Assembly: GCA_016716675.1 (NCBI GenBank)
Contig: JADJVG010000006.1
Location: forward strand, 124,001-188,000
Source of the DNA: Hyphomicrobium sp.
Lineage (GTDB): Bacteria > Pseudomonadota > Alphaproteobacteria > Rhizobiales > Hyphomicrobiaceae
DNA: 64,000 nt
Direction: 5' to 3'
Part shown: positions 9,801 through 21,500 of the stretch, piece by piece
Layout: each line of letters starts with the position of its first letter
Position numbering within the stretch: the stretch's first letter is position 1
The notes under the pieces: model-generated
The model's database searches: none
The model's input: the letters and a program-made list of their open reading frames with translations, nothing else
Told to the model about the DNA's origin: nothing
Made by a program: the position numbers and the translations under genes

Positions 9801-9966
9801 GACGACGCTGTCGGTTCCGGCTGGCACGGGCACGCTGTCGGTTGTGACCACGGGCGGCGCCACGATCACGAACAACGGTACCGGAACGGTGACGATCGCC
9901 GGTACGGGCCGCACAGATCAACACGGCCATCGCGTCGATCACCTATACGCCGCTGGCCGACTATAA
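6895..9966 (+). CDS. giant surface protein, segment 2: Ig/cadherin-like domains and first 651-bp repeat copy
   Basis: The reading frame is meaningful from about 6848 (VVDLNDGGTTASRDN), upstream of the GTG at 6895, so this is a continuation and not a separate gene. It contains VCBS/Ig-like domains ending in VNDAP linkers and a beta-rich segment (about 7720-8330) resembling a jelly-roll. That segment is followed by a threonine run near 8340, a second Ig-like domain and a cadherin-like domain with DTDTGDGPG. From 9394 the first of ten 217-residue repeats begins. The frame breaks at an extra G in GGG at 9906-9908: every other copy has GTAAQIN at this place, here read as GTGRTDQ, followed by about 20 out-of-frame residues to a stop. 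Confidence 0.75.
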   Translation: MTYTEGGTAVSIATSTASVIDPNDLSMVTATVSLGGFQTAGSEILTIGGTAFTYGTAQTSVVVAGIVNVKVIYDGASTISFANAAPDSEIPKASLDNLIRSMTYQHSGDNVATGDRTLSFTVSDGQATSNTAVATIAVTGVNDAPVNTLPVSYTAGSSAPVALTGLAITDVDARGAAVTTTLSVSSGTLTATSGGGVTVTGSGTSSIVLTGTVAQINAFLASTAPSFTASSVGSVTLTMVTNDNGNTGSGGALSDTDTSTINVVAGPLVDLNSTPTPSVSIATVTSNLVTGGTFGTTASPAPAAPWIEGGPANSGAVVASGGNGRFDWTTSPTSTLTQAITVPADTSVTTYTATSTTVVTTHDEVTSLSFDLGWQNQDALRSSTLTVSYAGVTYATFTTLEGGTANVAGLTGTWTYFNGASGPATTASIADEAAGALTAISITMPSGVSTSGNLVFTYAAGTGTGTAYDDIAIDNVAVTATKTTTTTTTTSDTADNGWTATYQENGTPVSIADTDSSIFDGDSANMTSATITLTNAQTGDRLLVNGSAASSGTIGGITWTRTNTTVTFSGTATKAEYANAIEMIQFENSSETPSTTPRIIHTVVSDGTSSSNTAVTTISIDRAPDPVDDAYTGNEDTAITGNVLTNDTDTGDGPGATPLSIVSGPANGVLTSFDTTTGAFTYTPSTNFNGSDTFTYRYTDADGDSKTATVTLTINPVNDVPVNTVPATIGPVAEDSTLTITGLSVADVDSTTLTTTLTVASGVLNLGSTGGATVTGAGSGTVVLSGTAAQINAALATLSFVPVADFNGTVAFQMATTDGALTDTDNRTITVTAVADISNDTATTNEDTAVTFAPLGNDSFENAGRTITAINGTAITAGGAGVAVTGGVVTLSASGNLTFTPTANYNGTPSFTYTVTSGGVTETATVNMTVTAVNDAPTQSVPVAQTTTEDTAVVISGASVADVDGGTLTTTLSVPAGTGTLSVVTTGGATITNNGTGTVTIAGTGRTDQHGHRVDHLYAAGRL

Positions 9967-9985
9967 TGGCTCTGCAACGCTGTCG

Positions 9986-11740
9986 ATGTCGACCAGCGAC
10001 GGGTCGCTGTCGGCGTCTGGTACGGTCTCAATCGCGATTACGGCGGTTGCCGACATCAGCAACGACACGGCGACGACGAATGAAGATACGGCGGTAACGT
10101 TCGCGCCGCTCGGCAACGACTCGTTCGAGAACGCCGGCCGTACGATCACGGCGATCAATGGCACGGCGATCACGGCGGGTGGCGCCGGTGTTGCGGTGAC
10201 GGGCGGCGTGGTGACACTGTCGGCCTCCGGCAACCTGACGTTCACGCCGACAGCCAACTACAACGGTACCCCGTCGTTCACGTATACGGTGACCTCGGGT
10301 GGCGTGACCGAGACGGCGACGGTCAACATGACGGTGTCGTCGGTCAATGACGCGCCGACACAGAGCGTCCCGGTCGCACAGACGACCACGGAAGATACGG
10401 CAGTCGTGATCTCCGGCGCGTCGGTTGCCGACGTTGACGGCGGTACGCTGACGACGACGCTGTCGGTCCCGGCCGGTACGGGCACGCTGTCGGTTGTGAC
10501 GACCGGCGGCGCCACGATCACGAACAACGGTACCGGAACGGTGACGATCGCCGGTACGGCCGCACAGATCAACGCGGCCATCGCGTCGATCACGTACACG
10601 CCGCTGGCCGACTATAACGGTTCTGCGACGCTGTCGATGTCGACCAGCGACGGGTCGCTGTCGGCGTCTGGTACGGTCTCAATCGCGATTACGGCGGTTG
10701 CCGACATCAGCAACGACACGGCGACGACGAATGAAGATACGGCGGTGACGTTCGCGCCGCTCGGCAACGATACGTTCGAGAACGCTGGCCGGACGATCTC
10801 GGCCATCAATGGTACGGCGATCACGGCGGGTGGCGCCGGTGTTGCGGTGACGGGCGGCGTGGTGACACTGTCGGCCTCCGGCAACCTGACGTTCACGCCG
10901 ACAGCCAACTACAACAGTACCCCGTCGTTCACGTATACGGTGACCTCGGGTGGCGTGACCGAGACGGCGACGGTCAACATGACGGTGTCGTCGGTCAATG
11001 ACGCGCCGACACAGAGCGTCCCGGTCGCACAGACGACCACGGAAGATACGGCAGTCGTGATCTCCGGCGCGTCGGTTGCCGACGTTGACGGCGGTACGCT
11101 GACGACGACGCTGTCGGTTCCGGCTGGCACGGGCACGCTGTCGGTTGTGACCACGGGCGGCGCCACGATCACGAACAACGGTACCGGAACGGTGACGATC
11201 GCCGGTACGGCCGCGCAGATCAACACCGCGATCGCGTCGATCACGTACACGCCACTGGCCGACTATAATGGCTCTGCAACGCTGTCGATGTCGACCAGCG
11301 ACGGGTCGCTATCGGCGTCTGGCACGGTCTCAATCGCGATTACGGCGGTTGCCGACATCAGCAACGACACGGCGACGACGAATGAAGATACGGCGGTGAC
11401 GTTCGCGCCGCTCGGCAACGATACGTTCGAGAACGCCGGCCGGACGATCACGGCGATCAACGGCACGGCGATCACGGCGGGTGGCGCCGGTGTTGCGGTG
11501 ACGGGCGGCGTGGTGACACTGTCGGCCTCCGGCAACCTGACCTTCACGCCGACAGCCAACTACAACGGTACCCCGTCGTTCACGTATACGGTGACCTCGG
11601 GTGGCGTGACCGGAGACGGCGACGGTCAACATGACGGTGTCGTCGGTCAACGACGCGCCGACACAGAGCGTCCCGGTCGCACAGACGACCACGGAAGATA
11701 CCTCAGTCGTGATCTCCGGCGCGTCGGTTGCCGACGTTGA
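9986..11740 (+). CDS. giant surface protein, segment 3: repeat copies 1 (end) to 4
   Basis: This is continuation reading, sensible from about 9910. It has no ribosome binding site and starts inside the conserved MSTSDGSLSASG motif. It carries the end of repeat copy 1, copies 2 and 3, and most of copy 4 of the 217-residue repeat. Each repeat pairs a domain starting VADISNDTATTNEDTAV with one starting VNDAPTQSVPVAQTT. The frame is lost at GG 11612-11613, where the other copies have a single G (ACCGAGACGG). The last 40 or so residues are therefore out of frame and not protein-like. Confidence 0.72.
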   Translation: MSTSDGSLSASGTVSIAITAVADISNDTATTNEDTAVTFAPLGNDSFENAGRTITAINGTAITAGGAGVAVTGGVVTLSASGNLTFTPTANYNGTPSFTYTVTSGGVTETATVNMTVSSVNDAPTQSVPVAQTTTEDTAVVISGASVADVDGGTLTTTLSVPAGTGTLSVVTTGGATITNNGTGTVTIAGTAAQINAAIASITYTPLADYNGSATLSMSTSDGSLSASGTVSIAITAVADISNDTATTNEDTAVTFAPLGNDTFENAGRTISAINGTAITAGGAGVAVTGGVVTLSASGNLTFTPTANYNSTPSFTYTVTSGGVTETATVNMTVSSVNDAPTQSVPVAQTTTEDTAVVISGASVADVDGGTLTTTLSVPAGTGTLSVVTTGGATITNNGTGTVTIAGTAAQINTAIASITYTPLADYNGSATLSMSTSDGSLSASGTVSIAITAVADISNDTATTNEDTAVTFAPLGNDTFENAGRTITAINGTAITAGGAGVAVTGGVVTLSASGNLTFTPTANYNGTPSFTYTVTSGGVTGDGDGQHDGVVGQRRADTERPGRTDDHGRYLSRDLRRVGCRR

Positions 11741-12572
11741 CGGCGGTACGCTGACGACGACGCTGTCGGTCCCGGCCGGCACGGGCACGCTGTCGGTTGT
11801 GACCACGGGCGGCGCCACGATCACGAACAACGGTACCGGAACGGTGACGATCGCCGGTACGGCCGCACAGATCAACACGGCCATCGCGTCGATCACGTAC
11901 ACGCCGCTGGCCGACTATAACGGTTCTGCAACGCTGTCGATGTCGACCAGCGACGGGTCGCTGTCGGCGTCTGGCACGGTCAGTATTGCGATTACGGCGG
12001 TTGCCGACATCAGCAACGATACCGCGACGACGAATGAAGACACGGCAGTGACGTTCGCGCCGCTCGGCAACGATACGTTCGAGAACGCTGGCCGGACGAT
12101 CACGGCGATCAATGGCACGGCGATCACGGCGGGTGGTGCAGGCGTTACGGTGACGGGCGGCGTTGTGACGCTGTCAGCCTCCGGCAACCTGACGTTCACG
12201 CCGACGGCGGACTACAACGGTACCCCGTCGTTCACGTATACGGTGACCTCGGGTGGCGTGACCGAGACGGCGACGGTCAACATGACGGTGTCGTCGGTCA
12301 ACGACGCGCCGACACAGAGCGTCCCGGTCGCACAGACGACGACGGAAGATACGGCAGTCGTAATCTCCGGCGCGTCGGTTGCCGACGTCGATGGCGGTAC
12401 GCCCTACGACGACTCTGTCGGTTCCGGCTGGCACGGGTACGCTGTCGGTTGTGACCACGGGCGGCGCCACGATCACGAACAACGGTACCGGAACGGTGAC
12501 GATCGCCGGTACGGCCGCACAGATCAACACGGCCATCGCGTCGATCACCTATACGCCGCTGGCCGACTATAA
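11631..12572 (+). CDS. giant surface protein, segment 4: repeat copies 4 (end), 5 and part of the next
   Basis: This is a continuation of the repeat array in the third frame. It begins in MTVSSVNDAPTQSVP and carries the second half of copy 4 and most of copy 5. The frame breaks between 12401 and 12415. There the consensus of the other copies (GGTACGCTGACGACG...) is replaced by a sequence with one net extra base and several substitutions. The remaining 55 or so residues are out of frame. The local sequence looks like a blend of two repeat variants, one of them also present in the copy at 14341-14365. Confidence 0.7.
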   Translation: MTVSSVNDAPTQSVPVAQTTTEDTSVVISGASVADVDGGTLTTTLSVPAGTGTLSVVTTGGATITNNGTGTVTIAGTAAQINTAIASITYTPLADYNGSATLSMSTSDGSLSASGTVSIAITAVADISNDTATTNEDTAVTFAPLGNDTFENAGRTITAINGTAITAGGAGVTVTGGVVTLSASGNLTFTPTADYNGTPSFTYTVTSGGVTETATVNMTVSSVNDAPTQSVPVAQTTTEDTAVVISGASVADVDGGTPYDDSVGSGWHGYAVGCDHGRRHDHEQRYRNGDDRRYGRTDQHGHRVDHLYAAGRL

Positions 12573-15500
12573 TGGCTCTGCAACGCTGTCGATGTCGACC
12601 AGCGACGGGTCGCTGTCGGCGTCTGGCACGGTCTCAATCGCGATTACGGCGGTTGCCGACATCAGCAACGACACGGCGACGACGAATGAAGATACGGCGG
12701 TGACGTTCGCGCCGCTCGGCAACGATACGTTCGAGAACGCTGGCCGGACGATCTCGGCCATCAATGGTACGGCGATCACGGCGGGTGGCGCCGGTGTTGC
12801 GGTGACGGGCGGCGTGGTGACGCTGTCGGCCTCCGGCAACCTGACGTTCACGCCGACAGCCAACTACAACGGTACCCCGTCGTTCACGTATACGGTGACC
12901 TCGGGTGGCGTGACCGAGACGGCGACGGTCAACATGACGGTGTCGTCGGTCAATGACGCGCCGACACAGAGCGTCCCGGTCGCACAGACGACCACGGAAG
13001 ATACGGCAGTCGTAATCTCTGGCGCGTCGGTTGCCGACGTTGACGGCGGTACGCTGACGACGACGCTGTCGGTTCCGGCTGGCACGGGCACGCTGTCGGT
13101 TGTGACCACGGGCGGCGCCACGATTACGAACAACGGTACCGGAACGGTGACGATCGCCGGTACGGCCGCACAGATCAACACGGCCATCGCGTCGATCACC
13201 TATACGCCGCTGGCCGACTATAATGGCTCTGCAACGCTGTCGATGTCGACCAGCGACGGGTCGCTGTCGGCGTCTGGCACGGTCTCAATCGCGATTACGG
13301 CTGTTGCCGACATCAGCAACGACACGGCGACGACGAATGAAGATACGGCGGTAACGTTCGCGCCGCTCGGCAACGACTCGTTCGAGAACGCCGGCCGTAC
13401 GATCACGGCGATCAATGGCACGGCGATCACGGCGGGTGGTGCAGGCGTTACGGTGACGGGCGGCGTTGTGACGCTGTCGGCCTCCGGCAACCTGACGTTC
13501 ACGCCGACAGCCAACTACAACGGTACGCCGTCGTTCACGTATACGGTCACCTCGGGTGGCGTGACCGAGACGGCGACGGTCAACATGACGGTGACGGCGG
13601 TCAACGACGCGCCGACACAGAGCGTCCCGGTCGCACAGACGACGAACGAAGATACGGCTGTCGTAATCTCCGGCGCGTCGGTTGCCGACGTTGACGGCGG
13701 TACGCTGACGACGACGCTGTCGGTTCCGGCTGGCACGGGCACGCTGTCGGTTGTGACCACGGGCGGCGCCACGATCACGAACAACGGTACCGGAACGGTG
13801 ACGATCGCCGGTACGGCCGCGCAGATCAACACCGCGATTGCGTCGATCACGTACACGCCACTGGCTGACTATAATGGCTCTGCAACGCTGTCGATGTCGA
13901 CCAGCGACGGGTCGCTGTCGGCGTCTGGTACGGTCTCAATCGCGATTACGGCGGTTGCCGACATCAGCAACGACACGGCGACGACGAATGAAGATACGGC
14001 GGTGACGTTCGCGCCGCTCGGCAACGATACGTTCGAGAACGCCGGCCGGACGATCACGGCGATCAACGGCACGGCGATCACGGCGGGTGGCGCCGGTGTT
14101 GCGGTGACGGGCGGCGTGGTGACACTGTCGGCCTCCGGCAACCTGACCTTCACGCCGACAGCCAACTACAACGGTACCCCGTCGTTCACGTATACGGTGA
14201 CCTCGGGTGGCGTGACCGAGACGGCGACGGTCAACATGACGGTGTCGTCGGTCAATGACGCGCCGACACAGAGCGTCCCGGTCGCACAGACGACCACGGA
14301 AGATACGGCTGTCGTAATCTCCGGCGCGTCGGTTGCCGACGTCGATGGTGGCGCCCTGACGACGACGCTGTCGGTTCCGGCTGGCACGGGTACGCTGTCG
14401 GTTGTGACCACGGGCGGCGCCACGATCACGAACAACGGTACCGGAACGGTGACGATCGCCGGTACGGCCGCACAGATCAACACGGCCATCGCGTCGATCA
14501 CCTATACGCCGCTGGCCGACTATAATGGCTCTGCAACGCTGTCGATGTCGACCAGCGACGGCACGCTGTCGGCGTCTGGCACGGTCTCAATCGCGATTAC
14601 GGCTGTTGCCGACATCAGCAACGACACGGCGACGACGAATGAAGACACTGCAGTGACGTTCGCGCCGCTCGGCAATGATACGTTCGAGAACGCAGGCCGG
14701 ACGATCACGGCGATCAATGGCACGGCAATCACGGCGGGTGGCGCAGGCGTTACGGTGACGGGCGGCGTGGTGACGCTGTCGGCCTCCGGCAACCTGACGT
14801 TCACGCCGACAGCCAACTACAACGGTACACCGTCGTTCACGTATACGGTCACCTCGGGTGGCGTCACCGAGACGGCGACGGTCAACATGACGGTGACGGC
14901 GGTCAACGACGCGCCGACACAGAGCGTCCCGGTCGCACAGACGACGAACGAAGATACGGCAGTTGTGATCTCCGGCGCGTCGGTTGCCGACGTCGATGGT
15001 GGCACCCTGACGACGACGCTGTCGGTCCCGGCCGGCACGGGTACGCTGTCGGTTGTGACCACGGGCGGCGCCACGATTACGAACGACGGTACCGGAACGG
15101 TGACGATCGCCGGTACGGCCGCACAGATCAACACGGCGATCGCATCGATCACCTATACGCCGCTTGCCGACTATAACGGTTCTGCAACGCTGTCGATGTC
15201 GACCAGCGACGGCACGCTGTCGGCCTCCGGCACGGTCAGTATTGCGATTACGGCTGTTGCCGACATCAGCAACGACACGGCGACGACGAATGAAGACACG
15301 GCGGTGACGTTCGCGCCGCTGACGAACGACTCGTTCGAGAACGCTGGCCGGACGATCTCGGCCATCAATGGTACGGCGATCACGGCGGGTGGCGCCGGTG
15401 TTGCGGTGACGGGCGGCGTGGTGACACTGTCGGCCTCCGGCAACCTGACGTTCACGCCGACAGCCAACTACAACGGTACCCCGTCGTTCACGTATACGGT

Positions 15501-18500
15501 GACCTCGGGTGGCGTGACCGAGACGGCGACGGTCAACATGACGGTGACGGCGGTCAATGACGCGCCGACACAGAGCGTCCCGGTCGCACAGACGACCACG
15601 GAAGATACGGCAGTCGTGATCTCCGGCGCGTCGGTTGCCGACGTTGACGGCGGTACGCTGACGACGACGCTGTCGGTTCCGGCTGGCACGGGCACGCTGT
15701 CGGTTGTGACCACGGGCGGCGCCACGATCACGAACAACGGTACCGGAACGGTGACGATCGCCGGTACGGCCGCGCAGATCAACACCGCGATCGCGTCGAT
15801 CACGTACACGCCACTGGCTGACTATAATGGCTCTGCAACGCTGTCGATGTCGACCAGCGACGGGTCGCTGTCGGCGTCTGGTACGGTCTCAATCGCGATT
15901 ACGGCGGTTGCCGACATCAGCAACGACACGGCGACGACGAACGAAGACACGGCGGTGACGTTCAACGCCATAACCGGAACGAATGGTGCAACCGCGGATT
16001 CGTTCGAGGGAACGCCGTCGGTGACAAGTGTCACGCAACCGACAAATGGTAGTGTGACATTCGCTGCAAACGGATCGATCACGTACACGCCAAGCAGCAA
16101 TTTCAACGGCACAGATACGTTCACCTACACCGTCACATCTGGTGGCGTGCAGGAGACCGCGACGGTGACGGTGACGGTCGCTGCCGTCAATGATGCGCCC
16201 GTAAACACTGTTCCGGGCGACCAGTCGACGAACGAAGACGCCAACCTGGTGTTCAGCGCGGCCAATGGCAACGCGATCACCATTGCCGACGTTGATAGCA
16301 CTGTAACGACGACCTTGACCGTGGCGAATGGCTCGCTCACGCTCGGTTCCATCACTGGTGTTTCGGTGACCGGAAACGGCACGGGAACAGTGACCATCAC
16401 GGGTAGCGCGAGCGCGATCACCGCCGCGCTGAGCGGGCTGGCGTTTGCGCCGACGGCGGATTGGAACGGTGCGACGACACTCAACGTTTCGACATCGGAC
16501 GGCTTGGCGCCGGCTGCGGTCAATGCGGTAGCAATCACTGTCGCGCCTGTGGTTGATATTGCGACCGACAGCGTTACCGTGACTGAAGACGTTTCGCAAA
16601 CATTCAATGTGCTCACGAATGACAGCTTCGAGAACGCAGGCGCAACTGTCTCCTCGGTGACGCAGCCAACGCATGGCGTCGTCTCAATCGGGTCGGGCGG
16701 CAATGTTACCTACACGCCGTCGGCGAACTATAATGGAAGCGACAGCTTCACCTACACGGTGACGTCGGGCGGTGTAACCGAGACGACGACGGTGACGTTG
16801 AACGTCACGGCGGTCAACGACGCGCCTGTGGCTGACGATGAGACGGGTACGGCAACGGAAGATACGACCCTCACCGTTCCGGCGGCCTCTGGCCTGCTGG
16901 TCGGGGATACGGATGCAGACAACAACCCGCTGACGATCACGCAGTTCACCGTTGATGGTGTCGCGGGTACGTTTACGGCAGGCTCGCCGGCTTCGATCCC
17001 GAACGTTGGTACGCTCACGATTAATGCCGATGGCTCGTACACGTTCGTTCCGGCTTCCAACTTCAATGGCCCGGTTCCGGCCGCGACGTATACTGTCTCG
17101 GATAACAACGGCGGCTTCGATACCGGCACGCTGACGCTTGCCGTCACGGCCGTCAACGACGCCCCGGTTGCGGTGGATGACACTGGTCTTGCGGAAGAAG
17201 ACACACTGTTGAGTGTGTCGAATGTGGCCGGGTTGTTGTCCAATGACGGCGATGTCGATAGCAGTCCGCTGACGATCACGCAGTTCACTGTTGCTGGCGT
17301 CTCTGGCACGTTCACCGCGGGCTCACCGGCGTCGATCCCGAGTGTCGGCGTGCTCACGATCAACGCCGATGGCTCGTATACGTTCAATCCGGCGCTCGAT
17401 TATATCGGCGCCGTACCGGTCGCGACGTACACCGTTTCCGACGGCAACGGCGGTCTCGACACCGGCACGCTCACGATTGCGGTCAATCCGGCCAATGATG
17501 GCCCGGTCAATGCCGTGCCTGGCGCGCAAACCGTCGCCGAAGATGTGGCGACTGCCATCACGGGAGTATCCGTTTCCGACATCGACGGCGGCACGCTGAC
17601 GACCACGCTGACCGTTACGAACGGTACGCTCGCCGTCACGCTCGGCGGTGGTGCAACGATCACCGGAAGTGGCACGGGCACCATTACGCTCACCGGAACG
17701 GCGGCCGAGATCAACTCGGCGCTCGACGGCCTGATGTTTACGGGCACCGCTGATTACAGCGGACCGGCGATCCTCACGGTGCAGACCAGCGACGGCATTG
17801 AAACGGATACGGACACCGTTGCTATTACGGTGACGCCGGTTGCCGATATCACAGCCGATACGGTTGCCACCACGGAAGACAGCAGCATCTCGTTCAATGT
17901 GCTGACCGGCACCAATGGTGCAACGGCCGATACGTTCGAAGGTACGCCTTCTGTCACCGCATACACGCAGCCAGCCAACGGCACGGTCACCATCGCCGCC
18001 AATGGCAGCGTCGTCTATGTGCCGAATGCAAACTTCAACGGCACGGATACGTTCACATACACCGTCACATCAGGCGGCGTCACGGAAACCACGACGGTCA
18101 CCGTCAACGTTGCTGCGGCTAACGACGCGCCGGCGCAGACGCTGCCTGGGGATCAGAGCACGAGCGAAGACACAAACGTTGTCTTTAGCGGTGCAAACGG
18201 AAACCAGATCATCATCGCCGACATCGACGCGGCGGCAAGCGTCACTACGACGATCTCGGTTCCGGCGGGTTCGCTCACCGCGCTTGCAACGGCTGGCGTG
18301 ACGATCACCGGCAACGCCACCGGCACAGTAACGCTGACAGGCGCACCGGCCGCGGTGACGGCTGCGTTGAACGGCCTGACGTACACGCCTGTCGCCGACT
18401 ACAATGGCGCGATCACGATGAGCGTCTCAACGACAGATGGCGTCGCGGCGCCGGTTTCTGGAACTGTTGATATTGACATCTCGCCGGTGGTCGACATTCA

Positions 18501-21500
18501 AGCGGATACGTTGTTGGCGACCGAGGATACGGCCGCCACGATCTCGGTTTTGTCGAATGACACATTCGAGAACGCAGGGCGCACCGTCACGTCGGTCACG
18601 CAGGGCAGCAATGGCTCGGTGGCCATCAACGGCAATGGCACGATCACATACGTCCCGAACGCCAACTTCAACGGCACGGACTCGTTCACGTATACCGTGA
18701 CGTCGGGTGGCGTGACGGAAACAGTGACTGTATCGGTGGTCGTGGCTGCGGCCAACGACGCTGTCACCCAGTCGGTTCCTGCGAGCCAGACCGTCGTTGA
18801 GGACGCTGCGCTGACGTTCAGCGCAGCGAACGGCAACGCAATCACCGTTGCCGATATCGACGGCGATTCGTTGACGACGACCATCTCGGTCACGAATGGT
18901 GTGATCGATCTCGGATCTATCACTGGCATTACCGTCTCGGGAGATGGAACAGCAACAGTTGTCATTACCGGCTCTGCAGCGGCCATCAATGCCGCGCTCG
19001 AAGGTATGACGTATTCGCCGGTTGCCGACTACTACGGTGCGGCAGGTATGACCGTCAGCACGACGGACGGCGCAACGACGGCGAGCGGCACGGTTCCGCT
19101 GGCAATTACGGCCGTTGTCGATATTTCGGACGACGCGCAAACGACAAGCGAAGATACGGCAGTCGTTTTCAATGTCCTGAGCAACGACACGTTCGAAGGG
19201 TCTTCGGAAGTCGTTTCTGCTGTGACGCAGCCGGCCAACGGCAGCGTTTCCATCGGCGCTGGCGGGCAAATTACGTACACGCCTAACGCTAACTTCAACG
19301 GCACCGATACCTTCACGTATACGGTGACATCAGGCGGCGTCACCGAGACGGCTACAGTTGAGGTTATTGTCACGCCGGCAAATGACGCGCTTATCGCCAG
19401 CGTGCCATCCGCCCAGTCCGTCAACGAAGATACGCCGCTCGTCTTCTCGAGCAGCAACGGCAACGCCATCACGGTTTCGGATATCGATGGCGACACGATC
19501 AATATGACGCTTTCGGCGACCAACGGCGTGTTGACCCTCGCCGCAACGGCCGGACTGACGATCACCGGCGACGGCACAGGCACGATTACGCTTTCTGGTT
19601 CGGCTGCTGCGATCACCGCCGCACTCGAAGGCTTGGAGTTTGCGCCAGACGCTGATTACAATGGTGCTGCCGTGCTCAGCATCTCGGCCACCGATGGTAC
19701 TGCGACGACCAGCCAAACGGTTCCGGTAACGATCAATGCCGTGGCGGATATCGTCGCCAATACGGTGTCGACCAACGAAGACACGGCCGTAACATTTAAC
19801 GCTCTCGCGAACGATAGCTTCGAATCGAGCGGACGCGCCGTGACCAGCGTGACGCAAGGCGCCAGCGGTTCTGTCAGCTTCCTGGCCGATGGAACGCTGG
19901 TTTATACGCCAAACACGAATTTCCATGGCGTCGATACGTTCAGTTACACCGTGACGTCGAACGGCACGACGGAAACGACGACCGTTACGGTCAACGTCGC
20001 CGCCGTGAATGACGCCCCGACAACAACCGGCATCACAAACGTCAGCAACGTTGATGGCGCCACCGTGCTCATCGACGTAACCTCATCGTTTGCGGACGTC
20101 GATAGCGGCGATGTTCTCACGTATGCGGCGTCAGGTCTGCCGGCTGGTCTCGTCATTGATAGCGCGACGGGTGTCATTAGCGGCACCATCGATAAGAACG
20201 CGTCGCAATCCGGCCCCTACACGGTGGTCGTGACGGCGAGCGACGGCAATTCAGGCGGCACCGTGTCGACGTCGTTCACGTGGACGGTGACGAACCCTGG
20301 TCCAACAGCAAATAATGACGCCATTACTGTAGCAGAAGACGCCGCGCCGACGACCATCAGCGTGCTTGCCAACGATACGGATCCCGATGGCGACGCATTG
20401 TCGGTGACGGGCGCGACCGCCAGCAACGGCACGGTGTCGATCCTGCCAGGTGGCACAATCAGCTATCAGCCGGCAGCCAATTTCAATGGCACGGATACGA
20501 TCGTCTACCAGATCAGCGACGGAAACGGCGGCGTATCGACGGCAACGGTCACTGTTACCGTCACGGCGGTCAACGATGCACCGGTGGCAGACGATGAGAC
20601 CGGTACGGCAACCGAAGATACAACCCTCACTGTTCCGGCGGCTTCCGGCCTGCTGGTCGGCGATACGGACGCAGACAACAATCCGCTGACGATCACGCAG
20701 TTCACCGTTGATGGCGTCACGGGCACGTTCACGGCCGGTTCGCCTGCGTCGATCCCGAATGTCGGCGTTCTCACGATCAATGCCGATGGCTCGTACACGT
20801 TCGTGCCGGCTGCCAACTACAACGGCGCAGTTCCGGTCGCGACGTATACTGTCTCGGATAGCAACGGCGGCTTCGATACCGGTACGCTGACGCTCGCCGT
20901 CACGGCGGTCAACGATGCGCCGGTGGCAGACGATGAGACCGGTACTGCAACGGAAGATACAACCCTCACCGTTCCGGCGGCTTCTGGCCTGCTGGTCGGC
21001 GACACGGATGCGGATGGCAATCCGCTGACGATCACGCAGTTCACCGTTGATGGTGTCACTGGCACGTTCACGGCCGGTTCGCCTGCGTCGATCCCGAATG
21101 TCGGCACCCTCACGATCAACATCGACGGATCGTATACGTTCGTGCCTGCCGCGAACTTTAACGGACCGGTTCCGGTCGCGACGTATACCGTCTCCGATAG
21201 CAACGGCGGCTTTGATACCGGTACGCTGACGCTCGCGGTTACCGCGGTCAACGACGCACCGGTGGCTGATGATGAGACCGGTACGGCGACGGAAGATACA
21301 ACCCTCACCGTTCCGGCGGCTTCTGGCCTGCTGGTCGGCGATACGGACGCGGATAACAACCCGCTGACCATCACCCAGTTCACGGTTGCTGGCGTTGCTG
21401 GCACGTTCACGGCGGGTTCGCCTGCGTCGATCCCGAATGTCGGCGTTCTCACGATCAACGCCGATGGCTCGTACACGTTCGTGCCTGCTGCCAACTACTA

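Larger units (their letters stand above)
9394..15906 (+). repeat. ten tandem 651-bp (217-residue) coding repeats
   Basis: Units begin with GTTGCCGACATCAGCAACGA at 9394, 10046, 10697, 11348, 12000, 12652, 13303, 13954, 14605 and 15256; an eleventh starts at 15907 but diverges after about 55 bases. Spacing is exactly 651 except where an extra base breaks the frame (652). Copies are nearly identical in DNA. The few variable sites (NDSF/NDTF, RTIT/RTIS, TTTED/TTNED, GVAV/GVTV, LGND/LTND) are shuffled among copies, which points to gene conversion or unequal exchange. The true copy number may differ from the assembly. Confidence 0.92.

Noticed and set aside
9961..15822. Repeated minus-strand open frames of 98-113 codons every 651 bases
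   Set aside because: They recur only because the coding repeats on the plus strand recur; third-position G+C bias opens the opposite frame.
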